43,484 nucleotides of DNA from Phanerodontia chrysosporium (Eukaryota > Basidiomycota > Agaricomycetes > Polyporales > Phanerochaetaceae). Of the stretch, positions 19,299 to 27,669 are shown piece by piece. The position numbers and the translations under genes are program-made. The notes beneath the pieces were generated by a model. The model was not told the origin of the DNA, ran no database searches, and worked only from the letters and a program-made list of their open reading frames with translations. The DNA is taken from NCBI GenBank assembly GCA_001910725.1, contig MJGA01000084.1:1-43484 (forward strand), given 5' to 3'. Within the stretch, counting starts at the first letter, position 1. Each line of letters opens with the position of its first letter.

Positions 19299-19700
19299 CC
19301 GGGATAGATAGCCAAGCAGCCAAGCGCTACTGCTACCCCACTAAAAACTTAAGGTTGTTTAACCCCAGCAAAAAAGTAAATATTTGTAAAAACAACTAAT
19401 CCATAACACCTGTACCTGTCCAATTGCTTTATATAAAATAAAAGTGCTTCGCTACAGGTATAAATTATGGCCTCTATTTTATATAAAATATCATAGAGTA
19501 TAAAACATTTTGGATTCCAATAATACCCTTTTTTTTTAAGTTGAGGCAAACAAAAAAAACAATAAATACGTTTTTTTGTTTGTTATATAAGTATATTATT
19601 ATACTAGGTTTTTAAAATTTGTACCTTAAAACAAATACTTATTAATTTCTAATTTTTAATCTATAAGATTAAAATAAAAAATTTTTTTATTATTATTAAA
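19299..19700 (+). other. Spacer, no gene seen
   Basis: Contains an imperfect inverted repeat (TTTATATAAAATAAAAGTG with a partner at about 19473-19490) and a CAAACAAAAAAAACAATAAA ... TTTTTTTGTTTG hairpin (about 19546-19585). A 66-codon minus-strand frame over it looks like chance. Confidence 0.5.
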
Positions 19701-20390
19701 ATGACACCAAATATACAACGATTTATTAATGCAGGTTTAAGAGCATATTCAATTCCAACTTTACCAGATAATATTTTAAAAATTCAATCTTACCCTATAA
19801 TAAGAATTTTAAGATTTTTAGGTGGTTTAAGTATGTTAATGTTATTAAGTAAATCTTATTTAAATTATCATTCTTATTTAATATATTTTTTTTATTTTTT
19901 TGCTTTAATTTTTACTATTTATCATTTTATTATTACTTTTTATAGAATTAAACACATGGTTTCTATATTTAAGAGTGATAAATTTGATATTTGAAATTCA
20001 CCTTTGGATAGACTAGCAACTTTGGGGTTATGGTAAGGCGCATGTGAAACTGCTCAACCTATAGGGTTAACATTAGGTTTATTGATAAGTACAGACTCAG
20101 TACTTAAAGAAGCAAACAGAGAGCCTATATTCACACCTTTATTAGCAGGAGCTTTAAATAAAATTAGAAACAGGTAACCCTTCACCTAGTAAAATCTTGG
20201 AGAATCACTTTGCTCAATTAAATAAAAACAATTTTGAGTTAGAGGACATTAAACAAGGTATGCTAAAACTAGAAAAGAGGTGGGTTAAGTGCAGATGAAG
20301 TTTCTGAATTCAACCAAATTTTAACTTATCATCAAAATGAATTAATACTAAGAAATGCTGAAATTAAAGAAAAAATAATTGAAGATTAAA
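19701..20390 (+). pseudogene. Decayed free-standing membrane ORF
   Basis: A 97-codon frame starts at 19701 (TPNIQRFINAGLRAYSIP, PIIRILRFLGGLSMLM) with two hydrophobic stretches and stops at TGA 19992. Protein-like sequence continues in the same frame past that TGA (Trp in the mould mitochondrial code) to a TAA near 20035, then again (GACETAQPIGLTLGLLIS, EANREPIFTPLLAGALNK). Shifted pieces to about 20390 read FAQLNKNNFELEDIKQGML and SADEVSEFNQILTYHQNE. From memory, similar hypothetical ORFs occur in other basidiomycete mitochondria. The function is unknown. It appears broken by one TAA and at least one frameshift. Confidence 0.55.
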
Positions 20391-20496
20391 AAAAAATTAA
20401 ATAAATAATTATTTTATCTTTAATGCTTAGAAATATTACTTTAATATTTATTATAAGTATTTAAACCCCCATTTTTGTTTAGCAAATTTTCTATAT

Positions 20497-20572
20497 ATAA
20501 TCAAAACAGAATCGAACTGTTACTCTTACGTTTTGTGGACACGTACATTTTCCCTGTTTAAACTATTGATTA
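20497..20572 (-). tRNA. tRNA-like fold with 9-nt anticodon loop (possible Trp, CCA)
   Basis: Minus strand, 76 nt. Acceptor TAATCAA / TTGATTA pairs perfectly. The D stem is GTTT / AAAT with GGG in the loop, the anticodon stem TACGT / ACGTA (5 bp), the variable loop 5 nt, and the T arm AACAG-TTCGATT-CTGTT is perfect. The anticodon loop is GTCCACAAA, two bases too long; if T33 is the second base, the anticodon is CCA. It overlaps the stop codon of the polymerase relic by 3 nt. It could be a plasmid-borne or decaying tRNA; fungal mitochondrial trnW normally reads TCA. Confidence 0.5.
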
Positions 20573-21132
20573 AATAAATGGTTTTGGGATTTTAGGCACT
20601 AAATAATCTTTGTTATTTATTGTTACATAATCATTACCATCTGGTTTACTAATAATACCTACATAACTATTAATTTGTTCATTAATACTATTATGCATTG
20701 TGTCTATATATTTACCTTTACAGAAGTAAATGCTGATGAAAGCCTTTTTAACTTTATCTTCTATTATGGACATATTAATAGCTGTTGTAGCAAAGCAATC
20801 GAGGATAGTTTATAAAGGTTGACCTGTTAAGTTTTTACATAGTAAATGTATGTTAGATGCATCCAATTAATTCTCTAAATTAGGCATAAAGCTAGATTTA
20901 AATTTTCCTTAATAAAATTTGTATTATTAAATGTTCAATTAAGTAGTGTAGTAATTTAATGTTAAATTAGTCAAATATTAGTTTTTGGTAAAGTCTATCC
21001 TTTAATTTTAACACCTTAAACTCAGTACCAAAGACAATTTAACAAATCTAAAATTCTAATGAAGTAGTACAAATCAAAGGTATTTTTTGGTTTATCATTA
21101 TCCTTTAAATACTCTAAACTATTAAAGATTAT
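20570..21132 (-). pseudogene. Relic of phage-type (linear plasmid) RNA polymerase
   Basis: Reads on the minus strand, against all standard genes. The 67-codon frame 20570-20773 and the sequence before it join in one frame with two TAA codons: FMPNLEN-stop-LDASNIHLLCKNLTGQPL-stop-TILDCFATTAINMS, then DKVKKAFISIYF and YIDTMHNSI. This order matches the C-terminal end of single-subunit RNA polymerases (T7-type HSQDGSH then IHDSFGT motifs), as found in fungal mitochondrial linear plasmids; the catalytic Asp is kept (LDCFAT). Farther upstream FNSLEYLKDNDKP, LYYFIRILDLLN and a decayed VKIKG-TLPKTN would fit the region before it (KWTTPTG-like). Several stops make it inactive. Family assignment is by motif order only. 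Confidence 0.65.
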
Positions 21133-21169
21133 TTAGGTTGGCAGCCTAGGATTAGGTGTAAGATAAATG

Positions 21170-21340
21170 GTTTGTTAAAAAAATTTTTTTGTTTTTTGTT
21201 TTTGCTAGGTAAAGGCTTGCAGGCGAAGCAATGCTTAAATTTCTTAAATTAGTGCGTAGTCTTGCTGTATCCATTTTAGTAGTAATATCCAAGTTTTAAA
21301 TCAATCCTTAAATTCTATAACTAGGGTTAATACTTATAAG
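21170..21340 (+). repeat. Segmental duplication, copy 1 (with 25250-25420)
   Basis: GATAAATGGTTTGTTAAAAA, GGCTTGCAGGCGAAGCAATG and TCTTAAATTAGTGCGTAGTC are shared with 25250-25420 in the same order. The similarity resumes at 21590-21890 (with 25680-25990), so about 0.7 kb was duplicated about 4.08 kb apart, and each copy later gained different stem-loop insertions (21360-21540 here, 25455-25680 there). Confidence 0.8.
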
Positions 21341-21359
21341 CTATGCTTAGGCTAATCAA

Positions 21360-21540
21360 AATTTGTATCTAATAAAAATTTTATATTAAATAAAATTTTT
21401 TTTTTATTAGCCTGCCGTACTAATAAAAATTTTATATTAAATAAAATTTTTATAAAGGGAGGGCCCAAAAATTTTAGTGCCGTACGGCCCAATCTAAAAT
21501 TTTTATAAGTACGGCCCACACACAAATGTGAACCAAGATC
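21360..21540 (+). repeat. Stem-loop module cluster
   Basis: Two copies of the 13-bp-arm A+T hairpin (about 21368-21402 and 21420-21452), then the ATAAAAATTTTAG-type hairpin with a GTGCCGTACGGCCCAA loop (about 21468-21506), followed by an ACAAATGTGA ... TCACATTTGT hairpin (21523-21551). Confidence 0.8.
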
Positions 21541-21627
21541 ACATTTGTTTTAAGGCAATTTTTAAAACTCTTCCTCAGCCAAAAATAGCCATGATCACAA
21601 TAAAAGAGTAGGTAAATAATAAATCCT

Positions 21628-21889
21628 ATGTTAGACACTATCACAATAGATAATAAAACGTGTAATGATTCTAAGTACTCAGCTTTCTTCTTGGTCTAAA
21701 CTAAATTTAACTATAATAAAATTCAACCTAAATCTTATTATAAACATTATAATTTTTGGTTTTGATATAATAAATAAATTTATAAGGTTACTACAAAAAT
21801 TTATTAGATATTTATATTCTAAAAATACATCAAATTTATTGCTGTTTTTATTTTTCCCTTTAATCTTTGATGTCCCAGCTCTTAATTAA
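21628..21889 (+). pseudogene. Truncated, frameshifted copy of the orf351 N-terminus
   Basis: Starts like orf351 (MLDTITIDN), shifts frame near 21665, then continues with the same hydrophobic region (FGFDIINKFIRLLQKFIRYL, LLLFLFFPLIFDVPAL) and ends at a TAA at 21887. The rest of the protein is missing. It belongs to the segmental duplication. It probably makes no product. Confidence 0.75.
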
Positions 21890-23379
21890 ATAGACCACTA
21901 TATCTCATTCGTTAAATATTGATAATTAAATAATTTAATTTTAATTAATTATCTTATTTAATCCTTTAAAACAAATAAACTGTATATCTAAAAAAATAGT
22001 ATTATTTATTTCTTTTTCTTGATTAATTCTTTTTTATTTTAATCCTCTAACTCCCTAGAGCTAATAGTAGTATCCGGCTAACTATACACAATTACAGATA
22101 TAACAAAGCTAGGCCTAGCTATGTTAGTTTGATACTACAGCAGGTAAATTAAATTTGGTAGAAGGTCAATTATAAAAATTTAATAATTAATTTTTATAAT
22201 TCCCCTTGTTAACATTATAATTAAAAATTTTATAATTAGAATAACAAACAAATAGATATAATTGCTACCCTTGTTTTAACTTCTATAAATAAAATAACTA
22301 ATGCTTCACTAATGAAAAGCAAACTATCAAATTTAGGATTAGCAGTCCTCTTAACTTAGTATAATAAGATGACAAATTAAATTTGTAACCCTTTATATTC
22401 TCTCGCTCTGCTTTGCCAGCGCTAAAGGGGCAGGGTGTAATAATTAACATTTAAGTTAGTTAACTCCTATAATTTTAAGTCTAATTATCTATTTTAAGAA
22501 TAGACATCATTAAGCTATAATAATTTACTTTAAAGCTATTAGTCTTTAGTATAAAATAAGAAATAATAAGTATTTTACTGAGGTTAGAGGAATAAATAGA
22601 ACCAGCTTTAATTATTCTCTTGTTAGATACTATCATCTACAGCTCTCTTTTGTAAGGGCTAGATTTTTTCTACCATCACCTACTTTACTTCATAAGTTAA
22701 CCAAAGCAAGTTAAGTCTGTAATTACTATTAGTAAAATAGTTACATCATATTGTACCTAGTTACTTTAGCAATGCTACAACCCTTTGGTCTGGTTAATTA
22801 GGTCGAAGTAGTCTACCGTAATATGTTGTGCTTGCTTAACTCTAAAAACAACACAGCTCTATTTACGGTTGTGGAGGACACTTTTTGCCTGCCTTACGGC
22901 CTACTCCTCCGCACAAAGTGCAATTTTAATAACTATCCTCCCAAATTAGAGCCTAGCTTCCAAAACTGCCACGCTATATAGTTCTCTCTCGCAACAAGAG
23001 TAGTAGTTAAACACATAAATTAATATATATTCTGTTTAGTCCTTTCAATCAAATTTAATCTTTTATTAGTTAAAACATCCTCGCATCACTCAATAAGTAG
23101 CTAAGTAAAAATTTTCTAATTAACAAGCACAAATAGGTGTAAGTACTAATACAAGTCTAAAAATTAAATAGTGTGTTAGTTCAAGCTAAACCTCTGCTTG
23201 CCTTGTTGTAGAGCTAAGAGTAAATAATAGCTGTCGGTTTAAGAAGCAAAAGTGATAGAAGGGAAAGAAATATTTAGTTTTTTAAAGAAGTTTATTTTGT
23301 TTTATGTTGTTAATAATAAATTATAAAAAGTTTTTATAATTTATACAATTAGCAGAGAGTAAATGTTATTTTTTTTTTT
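21890..23379 (+). other. 1.5-kb spacer without recognised gene
   Basis: A+T-rich, with hairpins such as AATAATTAATTTTTATAATT-like arms (about 22170-22235) and a TAAATTATAAAAAGTTTTTATAATTTA palindrome region (23320-23345). No gene was recognised on either strand. The sequence just before 23380 is a T-rich leader to atp8. Confidence 0.5.
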
Positions 23380-23532
23380 ATGCCTCAATTAACTCCTTTT
23401 TTTTTTTTGAATCAATTATCTTTTTCTTTTTTGGTTTTGTTCTTATTAGTTATTTTTTTATCAAAATTTTTTTTGCCAAATTTGCACCTTTTGCAATTAG
23501 TAAGAGTATTTATTACAAAATTATCGAAATAG
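23380..23532 (+). CDS. atp8: ATP synthase subunit 8
   Basis: Short gene of 50 codons plus TAG. The protein starts MPQLTPFFFLNQLSFSFLVL and continues with one membrane helix and a positively charged tail (LVRVFITKLSK). This is the fungal ATP8 pattern: MPQL start, single transmembrane segment, basic end with ISKLS-like close. It is a stator-linked membrane subunit of the F1Fo ATP synthase. ATG 23380 is the only good start. orf240 begins 32 nt after the stop and could share its transcript. Confidence 0.9.
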   Translation: MPQLTPFFFLNQLSFSFLVLFLLVIFLSKFFLPNLHLLQLVRVFITKLSK

Positions 23533-23564
23533 GTAATATAGTACTCTTATTAATTTATACATCG

Positions 23565-24287
23565 GTGCAAAGTATATTAAATCAATTAAAATCATACTTA
23601 AAAATTTTATATTTTAATAATAATAATCCTATACTTTTTATTTTAGCTTTACCCTTAATTTATGATTTTAGTTTACTATTCACAATAATATATTATAATT
23701 ACCTATTATTGTTTAGTTCTATCTTTGTTTATTTTTCTTTTTCGATTTTAAATGTTGCAGTATTGCAAGATGGCTCATTATTATCACAATGCTTTATTCA
23801 TCTAAAATTTTTATTTGATCATTTTGATCAAATTATAACTTTATTAAAAAATATTACACCTACACCTTCACAAAATCCTTTTGTCTTAGATTTAGATCAG
23901 GATATTGTTTCAATAGATATAACAACTAAAGATAGTTATATTTTATATATGAAAAGTGATGGGAACGGTCAAAATCTTGCAGTATCTGAGGTACAGCCTG
24001 TGGAACACGTTCAAGCCGTTAATAACGCCACAAATTTAAACCAACTAGCCTCAGCCTTAGAAGCTATCCGAGTGGATCCTAATATGTCCTATAAAGCAAA
24101 ATATGACATGTTGAGTCATTCACAAAATATTTATACAGATTATTTCAACTATCTGTTAAAATCAGCACTAGTTAAAAATGATTTAACTACAATAACTGAG
24201 GCTAAAAACGGTTTATCTTATTGTAATAATGATTTAGCTAAATTAATAGCTACAATACCAAATAAACCAACAACTCCTAAGTTATAA
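23565..24287 (+). CDS. orf240, membrane-anchored protein of unknown function
   Basis: 240 codons from a GTG at 23565 to TAA; no ATG is available near the start. The frame is open upstream across atp8, so the start is uncertain. Residues about 18-65 are strongly hydrophobic (ILFILALPLIYDFSLLFTII and more), then a soluble, acidic to neutral domain (LDLDQDIVSIDITTKDSY, AVNNATNLNQLASALEAIR, MSYKAKYDMLSHSQNIYTDY). The hydrophobic part resembles orf351 and the 21628 pseudogene (F-P-L-I-F/Y-D-x-S-L-L/F). Codon use is like the neighbours, and the frame has no stops or repeat insertions, so it is probably expressed. Function unknown. Confidence 0.6.
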   Translation: MQSILNQLKSYLKILYFNNNNPILFILALPLIYDFSLLFTIIYYNYLLLFSSIFVYFSFSILNVAVLQDGSLLSQCFIHLKFLFDHFDQIITLLKNITPTPSQNPFVLDLDQDIVSIDITTKDSYILYMKSDGNGQNLAVSEVQPVEHVQAVNNATNLNQLASALEAIRVDPNMSYKAKYDMLSHSQNIYTDYFNYLLKSALVKNDLTTITEAKNGLSYCNNDLAKLIATIPNKPTTPKL

Positions 24288-25727
24288 TTAACATTAGGCT
24301 AATAATGGTTTTAAGGGCGTAAACAAAAAAAATTAATTTAATTTTTTTTCTGTTTACCCCCCTCTTTTTCTTTTCTCTCTCTTAGGCTAAATCACACAAT
24401 CTGGAGCACTTGTATTCTTATCCTCACTTTTCTCAAGCCTAAAAATAATGCGAGGAACTATATATAGTGTTAACTTCTTAAGCTTACCTACTCCAATTTT
24501 CGTTCTCTATACGAAATTAAATCCTTTTTATATTGAAACAATATTTATACCTAGTTAATAAATATTATTGTAGCCTTAAGGATTTCTGAGTGTCCCTGTA
24601 TCTTATTTTTACACTATTTGCCTTAGTAGGATTAATTTAAGGGGTGGTGAAATTAAAGACATTCCTTGTTTACGGCATATCAACCTTTAAATCTTTAAAT
24701 TTAGCTACTAAATTTAGCAATACTTCCCCTTTTAACTTTATTATTTAAATTTAGTTTTTTGTTTTTTTGTTTTTTTTTTGCAAGAATAAGAATTTATAGC
24801 AGCTAAGTAAAACTTGTTTAAATCACATACTTGTTTAAATAACATTTTCATATAAAAATTAAACAAGACCTGTTTGGATTTTAACAATAAGCAGTCTCTG
24901 AATAGAACATATAATTCACCCTACTGCTTAAATTTTTTTATTCACTTTTTAAACTAAGGCTGCACTGATTTTTTGTTCATGTGTTATCCGGCTAAGCAAT
25001 CGGGCATCTATTTTCGGCTTCGTCTTCTTTGCCGTATACGGGTAATCAAAAGTGTCTATACAAGCCAGCTAAAATTACCTCCTGGCTCTAATAAAAATTT
25101 TAGTGCCGTACGGCCCAAATAAAATTTTTGGGCCCTCCCTACGGAGGCAAAGGAGTTAGCAATTTTTGTCTTCGTCAGAGCATCGTACTAATTTTATTAA
25201 GCCTAGGCCTAAATTTTATTAGTACGGCATTAAAGCTTATGCTGTAAGATAAATGGTTTGTTAAAAAAATTTTTTTGTTTTTGCTAGGTAAAGGCTTGCA
25301 GGCGAAGCAATGCTTAAATTTCTTAAATTAGTGCGTAGTCTCGCTGTATTCATTTTTAGTAGAAATATATAGTTTTGAAATAATCATTAAATTCTATAAC
25401 TAGCCTTAATACTTCTAAGCTATGATTAGGCTTATTAAATATGTTAGAGGGCTAGACGTCCTTACAAATTTATAATAAAGTTATAATTTTTTATAGCGCT
25501 ACCGCGTACTAAGACAAAAAATAATTTATCTTTAAATTATTTTTGTTTTAAGCAGTATCAAAATTAGTACTAATTTTATTAGTACTAATTTTTAACGCTT
25601 GTAGCTATCACGCTAAAGATACAAATTTGATTAGTCCAGCACCGTTTACCGCGTACGCGACAAAATTATTAACTTAACAAAAAAATAATCATGGTCACAC
25701 TTAAAAGAGTAGGAATACTACATTCCT
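24288..25727 (+). other. Spacer with repeats and duplication, no gene seen
   Basis: 24288-25060 shows no gene; a CAAAAAAAATTAATTTAATT ... hairpin lies at 24322-24350. 25075-25240 holds stem-loop modules, including a reverse copy of the CGATGCTCTGACGAAGAC repeat (25163-25190). 25250-25420 is copy 2 of the segmental duplication. 25455-25680 has modules of the AAATTATAA, AAAATAATTTA and AAAATTAGTAC types. Confidence 0.6.
25075..25240 (+). repeat. Stem-loop cluster with reverse copy of the nad4 in-frame repeat
   Basis: AATTTTAGTGCCGTACGGCC module at about 25097, then the reverse complement of CGATGCTCTGACGAAGAC at 25168-25186 and AAGCCTAGGCCT at 25199. It links the coding insertions of nad4 to the non-coding repeat family. 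Confidence 0.75.
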
Positions 25728-26783
25728 ATGTTAGACACTATCACAATAGATAATATTAGCAGCAATACCCGAATTATGAATTTTTATAGTTTTTACAAAT
25801 TAAATTTAGTAGTGTTAAAAAACCTCATAACACAAATTTTAAATATTATAATATATGGTTTTAATATAATAAATAAATTTATAATGTTATTACAAAAATT
25901 TTTTAGGTTTTTATATTCTAAAAATAGATCAGATTTATTATTGATTTTATTTTTTCCTTTAATCTTTGATGTTTCAGCTCTTTTTGTAATAGTATATTAT
26001 TATTATTTTTTTTTAATAATCTGTATAATTATAATACCCTTTACTAATTTAATAGTTTTGAATTGTTCAGATTTTATTGAATTTATAAATATAAATTCTA
26101 TTAAAATTTTTTTTTTGAATGATTTGCATGTTCATTCCGTAGTACGGCCTGGACCGCCTCCACGAGTTCCGTTTTTAGAAGGTCCAGATCTTCTATATCT
26201 TGTGAAGTTCTATCATCATGCGGTATTAACAGGTCCTTCTGAGTGGGCTTTTGAATTAACAGGATCTTCATATGAAGATAATTTCCTCACATTGAGATTA
26301 CATGAGCTACTCAGCTATTATTTGTACACTTGTTTTGATTATGATACTGATATTTCCGTCTATGAAAATATTACTTATGCATCTAGATTAGAAGATTACG
26401 CATATTTGTGGGAAAGAATGTTTTTACCAAATCCTAGTAAAAGTTTTAGTGTCAAATCTCGATATTTAATGTTAGATGAATTATTAAAGTTTCCATTTAT
26501 CGAGAGGGAGCACAAGACTCAAATATTAACTAATGCTCTAAATAAGGAAATACAAGAAATTAATGTTCAAAAAGCTGTATGTAGTTTATCACAGGATCCA
26601 AATTTAAAATTAAAAGCTAGAATTCAAAACAAACTTACATTTTTATCTCTAATTGTTATGGATAATTTTGATAATGTAACAATTAGAAAAGAATTAGAGT
26701 CTTATTACCCCCACGATGAACTAGCAATAACTCAAAATAAAGAAATATTAAAAAATGAAATACTGAACCGTATTGTCTGCTAA
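25728..26783 (+). CDS. orf351, membrane-anchored protein of unknown function
   Basis: 351 codons, ATG at 25728, TAA at 26781. Residues about 25-130 carry several hydrophobic segments (IINKFIMLLQKFFRFL, LLLILFFPLIFDVSALFVIV, a Tyr/Ile-rich helix). A soluble domain follows (VVRPGPPPRVPFLEGPD, LRLHELLSYYLYTCFDYDTD, YASRLEDYAYLWERMFLPNP) and then a helical C-terminus (SRYLMLDELLKFPFIEREHK, LKLKARIQNKLTFLSLIVMD). It is related to orf240 in the membrane part and perhaps in the following helical stretch. A truncated copy lies at 21628. The family is not recognised. An intact long frame in a region full of insertions suggests it is maintained. Confidence 0.6.
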   Translation: MLDTITIDNISSNTRIMNFYSFYKLNLVVLKNLITQILNIIIYGFNIINKFIMLLQKFFRFLYSKNRSDLLLILFFPLIFDVSALFVIVYYYYFFLIICIIIIPFTNLIVLNCSDFIEFININSIKIFFLNDLHVHSVVRPGPPPRVPFLEGPDLLYLVKFYHHAVLTGPSEWAFELTGSSYEDNFLTLRLHELLSYYLYTCFDYDTDISVYENITYASRLEDYAYLWERMFLPNPSKSFSVKSRYLMLDELLKFPFIEREHKTQILTNALNKEIQEINVQKAVCSLSQDPNLKLKARIQNKLTFLSLIVMDNFDNVTIRKELESYYPHDELAITQNKEILKNEILNRIVC

Positions 26784-26823
26784 ATTAGACTTAAAAAACA
26801 CAACCCAGTGTACCAAAAAAATG

Positions 26824-26968
26824 GGGTGGGGGGCAGGTCTATCACTAAAATAGTACTCAGCCCCCTACCCAACTCCAACTGGGGGCTGGTCTATCACTAA
26901 AATAGTACTCAGCCCCCAGGGGGGGGGGGGGTTGGTCTAGTACTAAACTATAATAGTACTCAGCCCCC
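26824..26968 (+). repeat. Three tandem G+C-capped hairpins after orf351
   Basis: Three imperfect units containing GGTCTATCACTAAAATAGTA then CTCAGCCCCC. Unit 2 folds with GGGGGCTG pairing CAGCCCCC and inner GTCTAT pairing ATAG-AC. The third is preceded by a run of 12 or more G. They begin 43 nt after the orf351 stop, a place where they could mark an RNA 3' end, although this is inference. Confidence 0.75.
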
Positions 26969-27669
26969 TTTTCCCCTTTATCACTTTATTTTATGAAAGG
27001 TAAAGGTTAAAAGGCTACAGCACCGCGTACCGCTACGCTTAAAAAATTATAACTTTATTATAATTTTACCAAAGACAAAGACTCTATGATAACATTTTAA
27101 AAGCTAGGCTTCAACTGCTCTGCCTTATACGGGTTATAATTGTGTAGTACTATAAAAATGATAACTTGATTACCTCCTTTGCCTCCCTAATAAAAATTTT
27201 ATATTAAATAAAATTTTTATAAAGGGTGGGCCCAAAAATTTTAGTTTTCCAATCTAAAATTTTTATAAGCCTTAAGCCTTCAGGCTTCACTAAATTAGGC
27301 TAGAGCTTAGCAATTTTTTAATTACAAACACATTTTATTAGCACAATAAAAATTTTATTAGCGCTGTCTGTCTAGATAAATTCATTTTTTAAGCTGCAGC
27401 GCTATCGCAGGCCTTGTTTTTAAGTTTGTAATCCTTATTAGGTAATAATAAAAACATTACAACATATAAAAGAGATAGTAGAATTAAAAAAAAAAATTCT
27501 CTAATTTACGCAGTCAACTTAAACTGAGTTCAGTTTATCTTAGGTTATTAATAAACAAAAGGGTATTCTTGAAATTAAAAAGACCTTGTGTCTTTTATTT
27601 TAATAATATTTTTATTAATATTCCGTTTCCTTGACATCAAAATATAAATATTCAAAAAATAAAAAAAAA
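26969..27669 (+). other. Spacer before cox3 with stem-loop modules
   Basis: 27040-27065 has the AAATTATAA-type hairpin; 27180-27270 has the 13-bp-arm A+T hairpin and an ATTTTAG / CTAAAAT-type hairpin. GCCTTAAGCCTTCAGGCTTCA (27270-27290) and the following ~45 nt recur at 41666-41720. No gene was recognised. Confidence 0.6.

Noticed and set aside
19349..19549. 66-codon minus-strand frame
   Set aside because: Covers inverted repeats in a spacer, no similarity or start context.
22310..22400. Possible minus-strand tRNA-Ser with GGACT-GCTAATCC
   Set aside because: An anticodon-like arm is present, but I could not pair the acceptor, and the T arm needs an 8-nt loop; D arm lacks GG.
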